DNA from: Oceanicola sp. 22II-s10i | Lineage (GTDB): Bacteria > Pseudomonadota > Alphaproteobacteria > Rhodobacterales > Rhodobacteraceae | Direction of reading: 5' to 3' | Assembly: GCF_002210105.1 (NCBI RefSeq) | Contig: NZ_AQQU01000001.1 | Location: forward strand, 62,001-126,000 | Length of the DNA: 64,000 bases | In this document: positions 1 through 8,636 of the stretch, piece after piece | Layout: every line of letters starts with the position of its first letter | Numbering within the stretch: the first letter of the stretch is position 1 | Program-made: the position numbers and the translations under genes | Notes under the pieces: generated by a model | What the model was told of the DNA's origin: nothing | The model's database searches: none | The model's input: only the letters and a program-made list of their open reading frames with translations

Positions 1-522
1 TTCGTCGAGCCGCGGCATGATCTCGACGAAGTTGCAGGGCCGGTGCCGGTAATCGAACTGCGCGGCGAGGATTTCGTCCCATGCGTCGCGACATGCGCCG
101 GGGCTGCCGGGCAGCGCGAAGAGGTAGGTGCCCCCCGCCACGCCGCCCGTCGCGCGGGACTGCACGGCGCTGGTGCCGATCTTGTTCATCGACACGATGG
201 TAAAGACCGTGGCGAAGGCCTCGATCTCCTTCTCGTAGACGTCGCGATGCGCCTCGACCGTCACGTCGCGCCCCGTCAGCCCGGTGCCGCCGGTGCTGAG
301 GATCGCGTCGATGCCGTCATCCGCGATCCAATCCCTGAGCTTCGCCGCGATCGTATCGCGCTCGTCCGGCAGGATGTCCCGCGCGGCCAGAACATGGCCC
401 GCGTCGGCGATCCGCTGCACCAGCGTGTCGCCCGACCGGTCGTCGCCCAGCGTGCGGGTGTCGGACACGGTCAGCACCGCGATCCGCACCGGGATGAAGG
501 GTTTCGTGTCGTCGATCGCCAT
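1..522 (-). CDS. moaB: Molybdenum cofactor biosynthesis protein B (partial, runs off left edge)
   Basis: MoaB/Mog-family protein that acts on molybdopterin during molybdenum-cofactor synthesis in the cytosol. The 174 visible codons start at ATG 522 and are open to the window edge; the family is about 180 residues, so only a few C-terminal residues are missing. Visible motifs are an N-terminal VLTVSDTR strand, the STGGTGLTGRDVT nucleotide/pterin-binding loop near residue 90, and FALPGSPGACRDAW near residue 145. It starts 10 bases after the stop of the LysE-type gene and is the last visible gene of the udg-led unit. Family identity is clear; whether it works as MoaB or Mog cannot be told from sequence. 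Confidence 0.93.
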   Translation of the reverse strand, partial: MAIDDTKPFIPVRIAVLTVSDTRTLGDDRSGDTLVQRIADAGHVLAARDILPDERDTIAAKLRDWIADDGIDAILSTGGTGLTGRDVTVEAHRDVYEKEIEAFATVFTIVSMNKIGTSAVQSRATGGVAGGTYLFALPGSPGACRDAWDEILAAQFDYRHRPCNFVEIMPRLDE

Positions 523-532
523 CTTCGCCTCC

Positions 533-1156
533 TCAGGCGCGTTCGGTCAGCGCCAGCCGCAGCGCCAGCGCCGCGAATATCCCCGCGCTGGCCCGGCCAA
601 GCCAACGCGACACGCTGTCCGAGGTCGCCATCCGCTTGCCGACACCGGCGGCAAAGGCGCCGGCCAGCCCGTTGATGATGAACCCGCCGATCGAGAGCAT
701 CAGCGCGAAGGTCAGGAACTGCGCCAGCACCTGCCCGCGTGCGATGTCCACGAACTGCGGCACGAAGGCCAGCGTGAACAGGATCACCTTGGGATTGGTC
801 AGGTTCACCAGCAGGCCGTCCCTGAACGCATGCCGTGCCCCCCGCGTGTCCACCGCGTCGGGCGCCTTCGCCCGCAACGAGGTCACGGCCAGCCACAGCA
901 GGTAGGCCACCCCGACCCAGCGGATCACGTCGAACAGCCCCGGATGCGCCGCCACCAGCGCGCCCAGCCCCAGCCCCGCCACGAGCCCGTGGATGAACGC
1001 CCCGAGCGCGATGCCACCGCTCGCCGCCCAAGCCGGGCCCGGCCCGCGCCTGAGGCCCTGCCCCACGCAGAACATCATGTCCGCGCCGGGGGTGAGGTTC
1101 AGGGCAAGCCCCGCGGGCAGGAAGGCAAGCAGGACGATCGGATCGACGGGCAGCAT
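533..1156 (-). CDS. LysE/RhtB family amino-acid exporter
   Basis: Inner-membrane exporter of the LysE/RhtB family, 207 residues, which matches the usual 200-215. I chose ATG 1156: the reading frame is open further upstream, but that part (residue run PIRPAPRWRG) is not membrane-like. Visible features are the N-terminal segment with the family motif LNLTPGADMMF near residue 20, five to six hydrophobic helices, and the NLTNPKVILFTLAF motif near residue 118. It lies between a secreted unknown protein (7-base gap) and moaB (10-base gap). The substrate is unknown; family members export lysine, homoserine, threonine or related amino acids. Confidence 0.92.
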   Translation of the reverse strand: MLPVDPIVLLAFLPAGLALNLTPGADMMFCVGQGLRRGPGPAWAASGGIALGAFIHGLVAGLGLGALVAAHPGLFDVIRWVGVAYLLWLAVTSLRAKAPDAVDTRGARHAFRDGLLVNLTNPKVILFTLAFVPQFVDIARGQVLAQFLTFALMLSIGGFIINGLAGAFAAGVGKRMATSDSVSRWLGRASAGIFAALALRLALTERA

Positions 1157-1163
1157 CGGGGCC

Positions 1164-1742
1164 TCAGAAACAGGGGGTGGGCACGGGCAGGCGCGGCACC
1201 TCGTGCATCGCGGACTGGAATTGCTGGAATGTCGGGCCGGAGGCCTGCCGCGCCAGCGAGGCGCCGGTCGGATCGGCACCGGGATCGCCGGGACAGGCCA
1301 TGCCCTCGCGATACCGCTCGACAGCCCGCGCCACCAGCGCCCCGGCCCGTTCGGCGATCTGGTCCTCGGGCACCGGCGGCACCGCGTTCACGCCGACGAA
1401 GCGCGCGGAACGCAGCAAAGCCAGTTCCAGCCGTTCCACCGCATCGGGCTCCAGCATCCCCTCGCAGAGACGGGCCCCCGCGACGAGATCCACCAGAACG
1501 CCCAGCATGCACCCGGCCGAGCCCACGGGACTTTCGTCCATCGCGCTGTAGCGGACCCCGCCTGCGCCGTCCGGCATCTCGATGATCCGCACCGGCCCCT
1601 GGGGCAGCACCAGCATCCGCTTGCCGTCGCCCAGATCCTCGACCTCTGCCTCGTGCGCGGCCATCACCGCCGCGTAGTCGATGTCGAACGCCGCCCCCGG
1701 CCCCGCGATGCAGCACAGCAAGACCGCGACAGGCGCCCTCAT
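1164..1742 (-). CDS. Secreted/periplasmic protein of unknown function
   Basis: A 192-residue protein starting at ATG 1742, whose ATGA overlaps the stop of the upstream uracil-DNA glycosylase gene; this overlap fixes the start. Residues 1-18 (MRAPVAVLLCCIAGPGAA) form a plausible Sec signal peptide, so the mature protein is probably periplasmic. No catalytic motif is recognisable. The mature part is acidic and has a few cysteines (near residues 78 and 93 and close to the C terminus, which ends PTPCF). It is tightly coupled to the glycosylase and the exporter, but that context does not suggest a job. I do not recognise the family. Confidence 0.75.
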   Translation of the reverse strand: MRAPVAVLLCCIAGPGAAFDIDYAAVMAAHEAEVEDLGDGKRMLVLPQGPVRIIEMPDGAGGVRYSAMDESPVGSAGCMLGVLVDLVAGARLCEGMLEPDAVERLELALLRSARFVGVNAVPPVPEDQIAERAGALVARAVERYREGMACPGDPGADPTGASLARQASGPTFQQFQSAMHEVPRLPVPTPCF

Positions 1743-2530
1743 CCGCCCAGCCTCGCCTTCAGGCTCAGCAGATCGGCCCATGCCTCGCGCTTGGCCAACG
1801 GCTGCCGCAGCAGGTAGGCCGGATGGGTCATCGGCAGCGCCGGCTTGCCATAGGCCTCGGCCCAGTTGCCCCGCAGTTTCAGGATCCCCCGCTGCCCCAG
1901 CCCCGCCTGGCACGAGATGTTGCCCATCAGGATGATGACATCCGGGTCCACCAGCGCCACGTGCCGTTGCACGAAGGGCAGCATCATGGCGATTTCGCCC
2001 GGCTCCGGGTCGCGGTTCTGCGGCGGCCGCCACGGCATCACGTTGGTGATGTAGACCGCGCGTTCGGGCTCCTGCGCCTCGCGGTCCAGCCCGATCGCGG
2101 CCAGCATCCGGTCCAGCAACTGCCCGGCGCGCCCGACGAAGGGCCGACCGATCCGGTCCTCGTCCCGCCCCGGCGCCTCGCCGATGATCATCACCCGCGC
2201 CGCCGGATTGCCGTCCGAGAACACGAGGGTCTTCGCCCCCAGCTTCAGCTCGCAATGCTCGTAAGCGGCCAGCGCAGCCTTCAGCCCCTCGCGGTCCTTT
2301 GCCGCGCCTGCAACAGCCCGCGCCACCTCGACCGCATCGACCTCGTTCCGCTCGCGAACCGGCTCCGCCACCTGCGCCGCAGCCGCGCGTGCCGCCTTGC
2401 CCGGACGATCCTGCACCTTGGCCAGTGCAAAGCGGTCCACAGGCGCATCCAGAATCGCCTCGGTCGCGCCGAGTTCCACTTGCCATTCCAGCAGTGCCTT
2501 CGCCCTGTGCCAGTCGAGTGCCGATTCCAT
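1739..2530 (-). CDS. Uracil-DNA glycosylase, family 4-like, without the Fe-S cysteines
   Basis: Removes uracil from DNA as the first step of base-excision repair. The 263-residue protein has an N-terminal extension of about 90 residues, the catalytic/water-activating loop GEAPGRDEDRIG at residues 117-128 followed by PFVGRAG, a VYITNVMPWRPP strand near 165, and the uracil-binding HPAYLLR loop near 237. Family 4 enzymes normally carry four cysteines that hold a 4Fe-4S cluster. Only two cysteines occur here (in EHCELK and NISCQAG), and the third cluster position reads PWRPP instead of KCRPP. The enzyme is therefore probably cluster-free, as I believe some alphaproteobacterial relatives are. It is the first gene of the unit running to moaB. 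Confidence 0.9.
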   Translation of the reverse strand: MESALDWHRAKALLEWQVELGATEAILDAPVDRFALAKVQDRPGKAARAAAAQVAEPVRERNEVDAVEVARAVAGAAKDREGLKAALAAYEHCELKLGAKTLVFSDGNPAARVMIIGEAPGRDEDRIGRPFVGRAGQLLDRMLAAIGLDREAQEPERAVYITNVMPWRPPQNRDPEPGEIAMMLPFVQRHVALVDPDVIILMGNISCQAGLGQRGILKLRGNWAEAYGKPALPMTHPAYLLRQPLAKREAWADLLSLKARLGG

Positions 2531-2687
2531 CGCTCCACCCTACAGCCCCGCGCGACCGCCGGAAACCGTGACGGGTTCCATGCTTCATCTCGCCCGGATC
2601 ACTCATGCGGCTTCGGGGCCATGGGCCACGGGGGCCGCAGCACACATGCCTGCGACGCAGGACCCGACCGGGGCCTGCCGACCTTCG

Positions 2688-3677
2688 TCAGGCCGGTGCC
2701 ACTTCGGCCAACGCGTGACAGGCGGCCTGACCGGCCGGCGTCGGCCTGGGCAGAGGGATCTCCTGCCGGCAGCGGTCGAACGCCAACGGACAGCGCGGGT
2801 GAAAAGCGCAGCCGGGCGGCGGTGAAATCGGATTGGGGATCTCGCCCTCGACCGGGCGGCGGCGACGTCCCGACAGGGCGAGATCCGGGACCGCATCCAG
2901 CAGCATCCGCGTGTAGGGATGCTGCGGCTCCGAAAACAGCCGCCGCCCCTGCGCGACCTCGACCAGACGCCCGAGGTAGAGCACCCCGATGCGTGTCGCC
3001 ATGTGCCGCACCACGGAAAGGTCGTGACTGATCAACAGGTAGGTCAGGCCGAATTCGTCCTGCAGGTCGCGCATCAGGTTCAGGATCTGTGCCTGCACGG
3101 ACACGTCCAGCGCCGACGTCGGCTCGTCGCAGACGATGAACTCGGGTTTCGACGACAATGCACGCGCAATCGCGATCCGCTGCCGCTGTCCGCCCGAGAA
3201 TTCGTGCGGATACTTCATCACGTCCGAGGCCGACAGGCCCACGACCTCCAGCAGGCGCGCGGCTTCGGCGCGGGCATCGGTGGCATTCATCAGGCCGAAG
3301 GTGCGGATCGGCTCGGATATGATCTCGCCAACACGCCAGCGCGGATTGAGACTGGCGAAGGGATCCTGAAAGATCATCTGGAAACGACGGCGCAGGCTGC
3401 GCGGTACACCCGCCCCCGCGTCGATCCGCTGGCCGTCGAAGGTGATCGTGCCGGCAGACGGCGGCAGCAGGCCCACGACCATCTTGGCGATGGTCGACTT
3501 GCCCGAACCGCTCTCGCCGACCAGGGCAAAGGTCTCGCCCCGCGCGATCTCGAAACTGACATCGGCATTGGCGGTCAGGTATTGCTTCTCGTCGCGCTCG
3601 ATCACCCGGTTGAGCCAGGGTCTGGACACGTCGAAGCGGCGGGTCAGGCCCTCGATCTTCAGCAGCGGCTCAGGCAT
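2688..3677 (-). CDS. Peptide ABC transporter, ATP-binding subunit (DppF/OppF type)
   Basis: One of two ATPases that drive the peptide importer encoded by this operon. The 329 residues contain a Walker A GESGSGKST near residue 54, the Q-loop in FQDPFASLNPR, the signature FSGGQRQRIAIARAL near 163, Walker B FIVCDEPTSALDVS, and the H-loop ISHDLSVVRHM. The C terminus carries the oligopeptide-transporter extension (CAFHPRCPLAFDRC), in which the spaced cysteines may bind an Fe-S cluster in this subfamily. The start overlaps the upstream ATPase gene by 8 bases. It is the last gene of the operon; I saw no clear terminator after it. Confidence 0.95.
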   Translation of the reverse strand: MPEPLLKIEGLTRRFDVSRPWLNRVIERDEKQYLTANADVSFEIARGETFALVGESGSGKSTIAKMVVGLLPPSAGTITFDGQRIDAGAGVPRSLRRRFQMIFQDPFASLNPRWRVGEIISEPIRTFGLMNATDARAEAARLLEVVGLSASDVMKYPHEFSGGQRQRIAIARALSSKPEFIVCDEPTSALDVSVQAQILNLMRDLQDEFGLTYLLISHDLSVVRHMATRIGVLYLGRLVEVAQGRRLFSEPQHPYTRMLLDAVPDLALSGRRRRPVEGEIPNPISPPPGCAFHPRCPLAFDRCRQEIPLPRPTPAGQAACHALAEVAPA

Positions 3678-4677
3678 TGCGCATTCCTCCGGTCGCCACG
3701 GTGTCGTAGAGCCAGCAGGCGACCTCGCGTCCGTTCCCCCGATCCATCAGTTCGGGCCGGGTTTCCCGGCATGGCGCGAACGCCTTTTCGCAGCGCGGGT
3801 TGAAGGCGCAGCCCGGCGGGATGGCATGCAGCCGCGGCATCGCGCCGGGAATCTGGACCAGCCTGTCGCTTTCCTGAGTCAGCGTCGGGATGGAGCCCAT
3901 AAGCCCGGCCGTGTAGGGATGCAGCGCATCGGTGATGACCTCGCGGACCGGTCCGATTTCGGCCATCCGTCCCGCATAGAGCACCGCCACACGGTCGGCG
4001 GTTTCCGCGATGACGCCCATATCATGTGTAATCAGCATGACGGCCGCGCCCCGTTCGGCGCAGATGTCCTTGAGCACTTCGATGATCTGCGACTGGACAG
4101 AGACGTCCAGAGCAGTCGTCGGTTCATCCGCGATCACCAGCTCCGGTTCGGCGCAGAGGGCGAGAGCGATCACCACCCGTTGCCGCATCCCGCCCGAGAA
4201 ATGATGGGGATAGTCGTCGATCCGGCGCGCGGCGGCGGGGATGCCGACACGGTCCAGCAGGGCCACCGCGCGTTTTCGCGCCTCGGCTTCCGACACGTCC
4301 ATATGGGTGCGGATCGTTTCGATCAGCTGCTGCGCCACGGTGTAGAGCGGGTTCAGCGAGGTCAGCGGGTCCTGAAAGACCATACCGATCCGACGGCCCC
4401 GCACCTTGCGCATCGCCTCGGGGCGCAGATTGTCGATCCGTTCGCCCTTCAGACGGATTTCGCCGCCCGCTATGCGGCCCGGCGGTTCGATCAGGCCGAT
4501 GATCGAGGCTCCGGTGATCGACTTGCCCGCCCCGGATTCACCGACCATTCCCAGCACCTCGCCCGGCATGATGTCGAAACTCACCCTGTCCAGCGCGCGC
4601 AGTGTCCCGCGCCGGGTGGGGAATTCGACCACGAGATCGCGGACGGAAAGCAGCGGGTCGGTCATCGCACCGGTCAT
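3670..4677 (-). CDS. Peptide ABC transporter, ATP-binding subunit (DppD/OppD type)
   Basis: Second ATPase of the importer, 335 residues. Motifs in order: Walker A GESGAGKSIT near residue 48, Q-loop FQDPLTSLNPL, signature FSGGMRQRVVIALAL near 165, Walker B LVIADEPTTALDVS, H-loop ITHDMGVIAE, and the C-terminal oligopeptide extension CAFNPRCEKAFAPC. Two ATGs are possible, at 4677 and 4665. I prefer 4677 because a GAGAGG sequence lies 6 bases before it, while 4665 has no ribosome-binding site. Walker A ends in KSIT rather than the more usual KST/KSV, which is tolerated in the family. Confidence 0.95.
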   Translation of the reverse strand: MTGAMTDPLLSVRDLVVEFPTRRGTLRALDRVSFDIMPGEVLGMVGESGAGKSITGASIIGLIEPPGRIAGGEIRLKGERIDNLRPEAMRKVRGRRIGMVFQDPLTSLNPLYTVAQQLIETIRTHMDVSEAEARKRAVALLDRVGIPAAARRIDDYPHHFSGGMRQRVVIALALCAEPELVIADEPTTALDVSVQSQIIEVLKDICAERGAAVMLITHDMGVIAETADRVAVLYAGRMAEIGPVREVITDALHPYTAGLMGSIPTLTQESDRLVQIPGAMPRLHAIPPGCAFNPRCEKAFAPCRETRPELMDRGNGREVACWLYDTVATGGMRNA

Positions 4678-4689
4678 CTCTGGCCTCTC

Positions 4690-5640
4690 TTATCGCAGGC
4701 GGGGGTTCAGCGCGTCGCGCAACCAGTCACCCAGCAGATTGACCGACAGGGCCAGCGCCAGGAGGGTAATGGCGGGGAACAGGAGGATCCACCACTCGCC
4801 GGAAATCAGGAAGCCCTGCCCGACCCGGATCAGCGTCCCGAGACTGGGCTGCGTCGGTGGCACGCCGACGCCGAGGAAGGACAGGGTTGCCTCGGCGATG
4901 ATGGCCAGCGCGAGACTGATGGTGGCGATCACCAGGACGGGCCCCATCACGTTGGGCAGGATGTGGCGGAACATGATCTTGAGCGGATGCGCCCCGATCA
5001 CGCGGGCGGCCTGTACGTATTCCTTGTTCTTCTCGACCATGGACGCGCCCCGCACGACGCGGGCGAACTGCACCCAGTCCGACAGGCCGATAGCGACGAT
5101 CAGCACCCAGATGGCAAGCTGGTCGCGCAATGCATCCGGGATGAAGCCCCGCGCGATGCCGAAGACCAGAAGCGCGATCAGGATCGCCGGAAAGGCAAGC
5201 TGCACATCCGCGATGCGCATCAGGGCGCTGTCCACCCATCCGCCCCGCCACCCTGCGAACAGACCGATCGAGATCCCCATGACCATCGCGAAAAGCACCG
5301 CCATCGCGCCCACGAACAGCGAAGTGCGCGTGCCGTACATGATCGTCGACAGCATGTCGCGGCCCTGTCCGTCCGTACCAAGCAGGAAGACCTCGCCCGT
5401 GAAGGCGTTCGGCTCCATCGGCGGAGTGAAACCGTTCATGAGATTCAGGGCGGCCGGGTTGTAGGGATTCATCGGCGCGATCAGGGGCGCGAAGACGGAA
5501 CAGACCACGACGATCAGGACCACGACCGTCGCAACGATGGCCACTGGCGCGGTGCGGAACGCATAGGCCAGATCGCTGTCCCAGGCACGGTAAAGCCGAC
5601 CGGGGGTCTTGGGTTCGGAAACCGGGGTTTCAGGTGTCAT
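4690..5640 (-). CDS. Peptide ABC transporter, permease (DppC/OppC type)
   Basis: Inner-membrane permease of the peptide importer, 316 residues. It has an N-terminal cytoplasmic stretch, a first helix near residues 30-52 (IVATVVVLIVVVCSVFAPL), the OppC N-terminal region with LLGTDGQGRDMLS near 107, and a binding-protein-dependent transport domain with five more helices. The EAA loop is visible as EYVQAARVIGAHPLKIMFRHILP near residue 192. It lies 12 bases downstream of the partner permease gene and 12 bases before the DppD-type ATPase. Confidence 0.95.
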   Translation of the reverse strand: MTPETPVSEPKTPGRLYRAWDSDLAYAFRTAPVAIVATVVVLIVVVCSVFAPLIAPMNPYNPAALNLMNGFTPPMEPNAFTGEVFLLGTDGQGRDMLSTIMYGTRTSLFVGAMAVLFAMVMGISIGLFAGWRGGWVDSALMRIADVQLAFPAILIALLVFGIARGFIPDALRDQLAIWVLIVAIGLSDWVQFARVVRGASMVEKNKEYVQAARVIGAHPLKIMFRHILPNVMGPVLVIATISLALAIIAEATLSFLGVGVPPTQPSLGTLIRVGQGFLISGEWWILLFPAITLLALALSVNLLGDWLRDALNPRLR

Positions 5641-5652
5641 CTGGCGCTCCGA

Positions 5653-6639
5653 TCAGTGGCTTCGCGCGGCGCGGTCGACGCGCAGACGGGGATCGACCGC
5701 ATAGTAGAGAAGGTCGACGATCAGGTTGATGACCACGAATATCAGCGCGATCATCATCAGGTAGGCCGACATGACAGGCACATCGACGAACCGGACCGAG
5801 TTGATGAACAGCGCGCCGACTCCGGGCCAGTTGAAAACGGTCTCGGTGATGATGGCGAAGGCGATGATCGACCCGAGCTGCAGACCGGTGATCGTGATGA
5901 CCGGCACCAGCGTGTTCTTCAGTGCATGGCCGAAGTTGACCGCCCGCGCGGACAGGCCGCGGGCGCGGGCGAACTTGATGTAGTCGGTGCGCAGGACTTC
6001 CAGCAGTTCGGCCCGCACCAGCCGCATGATCAGGGTCATCTGGTAAAGTCCCAGCGTGATCGCCGGCAGGATCAGCGCCAGCCGCCCCGAGGTCGTCAGG
6101 AACCCGGTGGTCCACCAGTTGCCGATCTGAACCACCGCGCCACGCCCGTTCGACGGAAGCCAGCGCAGTTCGACCGCGAAGACCCAGATCAGCAGCACCC
6201 CGATCAGGAAGGTGGGCAGCGACACCCCGATAAGCGAGGCCGTCATGATTATGTTCGACAGGATGCCGCGCCGCCGGAGCGCCGTGTATACTCCGAGCCC
6301 CAGTCCGGTGACGAAGGCCAGCGTGGCCGATACCAGCGCCAGCTCCATCGTGGCAGGCAGACGCTGCAGGATCAGTTCGGCCACCGGCATCTGCAACCGG
6401 TAGGAGATCCCGAAATCCCCCTGTGCCGCATTGCCGAGAAAGCGCGCGAACTGGACGACGATCGGGTCATTCAGGCCAAGGCGGTCCCGCAGCTCCTCGC
6501 GGTCCGAGATCGAAGCCTCCTGCCCCAGCATCGAGTAGATCGGGTCACCGACGAAGCGGAACAGGGCAAAGGACACCGCGGCGACGGCGATCATGACGAT
6601 GACCGACTGCAACAGGCGGCGGATGATGAATGCGATCAT
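5653..6639 (-). CDS. Peptide ABC transporter, permease (DppB/OppB type)
   Basis: First permease of the importer, 328 residues, starting at ATG 6639. The N terminus MIAFIIRRLLQSVIVMIAV is the typical DppB first helix and is followed by a large periplasmic loop with an FVGDPIYSMLG segment. The EAA-loop equivalent DYIKFARARGLSARAVNFGHALKN lies near residue 214, and five to six transmembrane helices can be seen. The gene is separated from the upstream binding-protein gene by 161 bases that contain a GC-rich stem-loop, which probably sets the permease and ATPase genes at a lower expression level. Confidence 0.95.
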   Translation of the reverse strand: MIAFIIRRLLQSVIVMIAVAAVSFALFRFVGDPIYSMLGQEASISDREELRDRLGLNDPIVVQFARFLGNAAQGDFGISYRLQMPVAELILQRLPATMELALVSATLAFVTGLGLGVYTALRRRGILSNIIMTASLIGVSLPTFLIGVLLIWVFAVELRWLPSNGRGAVVQIGNWWTTGFLTTSGRLALILPAITLGLYQMTLIMRLVRAELLEVLRTDYIKFARARGLSARAVNFGHALKNTLVPVITITGLQLGSIIAFAIITETVFNWPGVGALFINSVRFVDVPVMSAYLMMIALIFVVINLIVDLLYYAVDPRLRVDRAARSH

Positions 6640-6750
6640 GGGTCTGTCCCGTCATGGAGCGCGCGTGGCGGGGCTTTCGGCGGCGGGCCGGCCGGCTGAG
6701 GGATCGGCACGGTGTGCACGATCTGCCGGAGAGGCTGCCACCAAGGCAAA

Positions 6751-6781
6751 CGCCCGGCCAGCCATTTCGGCCAGCCGGGCG
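6751..6781 (-). terminator. GC-rich stem-loop between binding-protein and permease genes
   Basis: An 8-bp perfect outer stem (CGCCCGGC with GCCGGGCG) encloses a short inner GCC/GGC stem around a loop containing ATTTC. It lies 20 bases after the stop of the binding-protein gene in its direction of transcription and is followed by only a weak T-rich stretch (GTTTGCCTT). I read it as an mRNA-stabilising or partial-termination hairpin that favours the binding-protein message, as is common in ABC importer operons, not as a full operon end. Confidence 0.6.
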
Positions 6782-6800
6782 CAGGTCGTTCGGGGTCGGG

Positions 6801-8378
6801 TCAGTCGACCGTGACGGTCCACATCGTGGGCGAGTTCTCGGGATGGACCTCGATGTTGAAGCCGTCCTTCACCGCATATGCGAGCAGCTGGTTGTGCACG
6901 TTCAGGAAGACGCGGTCCTCCATCACGGTATTCCAGATCTCACCGATTACGGCATTGCGCTCATCCAGATCGGTCATCGTGGCGATCTGTTCGATCTTGG
7001 CATCGACTTCGGGGTTCGAGTACCGGCCGCCGTTGTAGGCACCGTAAGATCCTTCGCGGGTGTGCACGAGGAAGTTGAACACGTAAGCGGAATCGAAGGT
7101 CGGCACGCCCCAGCCCAGCAGGTAGAAGTCGGTTTCCCACTTCTCGATCAGCGGGAAGTGCAGCGACCGCGACTGCGCGTTCAGCGACACGGTGATGCCG
7201 ATGCGACCCAGCATCCCGACCACGGCCTGACAGATTGCCTCGTCGTTCAGATACCGGTCGTTCGGGCAGTCGAGCTGCACCGAAAACCCGTCCGGGTAGA
7301 CCGACTTGACCAGTTCCGCCGCGCGATCGACATCGGGCGCGTCATAGGCGTTCATCTCTTCCGTCCAGCCGTTCACGAAGGGCGGCAGCGGCGCGGCCGA
7401 CGGCTGCGACTGGCCCCGCATGACGACCTGACGGATCGCGTCGCGGTCCAGTGCCAGTGCCATGGCTTCGCGGACCTCGGGATGCGAGAAGGGGTTGTCA
7501 TCGACATTGGACGACCGGAGCTTCTCGGAGGTCATGTCGTAGGCGAAGAAGATATTGCGGTTCTCGGGACCCGTCACGACCTTCACGCCATCGCTTTGCT
7601 CCAGCCGCGCGATGTCCTGCACCGGCACGTCCTGAACGAAGTCGACTTCGCCCGACAGCAGCGCGGCGATGCGCGTCGCGGCCTCGGGGATCGGCTGATA
7701 GATCACCTCGGTGATCTCGGGGGCGTCGCCCCAGTAGCCGCTGTGGGCCTCGAGAACGGTCCGCACTTCGGGATCACGCGAGACCAGTTGGTAGGGTCCG
7801 GTTCCGTTGGTGTTGCGCACGGCAAAGTTTTCCTCGCCCGCGGCGAAGTTCTGCGGCGCCACCACATCGTTCGCCTCGGCCCAGTCCTTGTCGACGATGA
7901 AGAAGTTCGTGAGGTTGTTCGGGTAGAGCGGCGAGGGGCCGGACATCTTCACGTGAACCGTGTAGTCGTCGATGGCTTCGGCACCGGTCACATCTGCATG
8001 GATCGCCCGGAAGCCCGAGCTTTCGTGCAGGACGCGCTCGTAGGAAAAGACGACGTCTTCGGCAGTGAAGGCCGCGCCATCCTGGAAGGTCACGCCTTCA
8101 CGCAGTTTCAGCACCCAGACAGACGGGTCGTCGGGATGGATTTCCCAGCTGGTGGCGAGGTTCGGCTCAAGCGTGCCGTCGACACTGCGCGAAACCAGCG
8201 TGCTGTAGATGTGGCGCAGAAGGGCCAGCGTCGGCCCCTCGTTCTGGCTGTGCGGGTCGAGGGTCAGCGCATCGGCCACGCGGGCCCAGCGGATCGTCTC
8301 GGCCGAAACACTTCCGGCGGCCAGGGCCAGCGCGAGTGCCGAAGCGGTCAGCTTCAGCGCGGAGGGAAGCTTGGTCAT
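6801..8378 (-). CDS. Peptide ABC transporter, periplasmic substrate-binding protein (SBP family 5)
   Basis: Captures the ligand in the periplasm for the importer. The 525-residue protein starts with a clear Sec signal peptide, cut probably after AAGSVSA near residue 26, so the mature chain begins ETIRWARV. Family 5 hallmarks follow: LDPHSQNEGPTLALLRHIYSTL near 42-61, GTLEPNLATSW, LREGVTFQDGAAFTAEDVVFSYERV near 110-134, and the late YANAPDV-like dialysis-cleft region. It is the first gene of the operon. The ligand is probably a peptide, but family members also bind nickel, opines, glutathione and sugars, so the substrate is an inference. Confidence 0.95.
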   Translation of the reverse strand: MTKLPSALKLTASALALALAAGSVSAETIRWARVADALTLDPHSQNEGPTLALLRHIYSTLVSRSVDGTLEPNLATSWEIHPDDPSVWVLKLREGVTFQDGAAFTAEDVVFSYERVLHESSGFRAIHADVTGAEAIDDYTVHVKMSGPSPLYPNNLTNFFIVDKDWAEANDVVAPQNFAAGEENFAVRNTNGTGPYQLVSRDPEVRTVLEAHSGYWGDAPEITEVIYQPIPEAATRIAALLSGEVDFVQDVPVQDIARLEQSDGVKVVTGPENRNIFFAYDMTSEKLRSSNVDDNPFSHPEVREAMALALDRDAIRQVVMRGQSQPSAAPLPPFVNGWTEEMNAYDAPDVDRAAELVKSVYPDGFSVQLDCPNDRYLNDEAICQAVVGMLGRIGITVSLNAQSRSLHFPLIEKWETDFYLLGWGVPTFDSAYVFNFLVHTREGSYGAYNGGRYSNPEVDAKIEQIATMTDLDERNAVIGEIWNTVMEDRVFLNVHNQLLAYAVKDGFNIEVHPENSPTMWTVTVD

Positions 8379-8439
8379 GGTCGTCTCCTGTTGGAATTCT
8401 TGCCATTTTTGTCAGGCAACGGCGGGAGGAGACAGAGAT

Positions 8440-8455
8440 TTGACCAACAAGTCAA
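8440..8455. promoter_or_regulatory. Inverted repeat upstream of the peptide importer operon
   Basis: Perfect 5-bp arms TTGAC and GTCAA separated by six bases (CAACAA), centred about 70 bases before the start of the binding-protein gene. On the minus strand the right arm reads TTGACT and could also serve as a -35 element. The symmetry is what one expects of an operator for a dimeric regulator such as a GntR-type protein, but no regulator gene is adjacent. Confidence 0.35.
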
Positions 8456-8580
8456 TTCAGGCCCGAGGTCACGGAACCATCACAAATCCGTGACCCGAAC
8501 GGACCGTCCGGCGACGGCTTTGTCCGGACCCGTGTAAGGTCGAAAACGGCGGGCGGTTCCGACGCATCCGCATCCCCCGC

Positions 8581-8609
8581 TTGTCCCGCGCGCCCCCGCT
8601 TTCTATAAG
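8581..8609 (+). promoter_or_regulatory. Candidate sigma-70 promoter of pyrB
   Basis: A -35 element TTGTCC (8581-8586) and a -10 element TATAAG (8604-8609) are 17 bases apart. Transcription would begin near 8616, giving a 5' leader of about 20 bases with a ribosome-binding site (CAGGAG, 8622-8627) before ATG 8637. Such a short leader leaves no room for an attenuator of the enterobacterial pyrBI kind. Confidence 0.5.
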
Positions 8610-8636
8610 CCGGAACGGAACAGCAGGAGCGCGGAC

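Noticed and set aside
2631-2694. Small GGCCTG/CAGGCC hairpin at the end of the peptide ABC operon
   Set aside because: It overlaps the gene end, has six pairs only and no T-tail, so it is not supportable as a terminator.
3442-6699. A 1085-codon plus-strand open frame across the peptide ABC importer operon
   Set aside because: It is the antisense of four well-recognised transporter genes, its translation is Arg/Gly/Asp/His-rich without domain structure, and long antisense frames are expected at this GC content.
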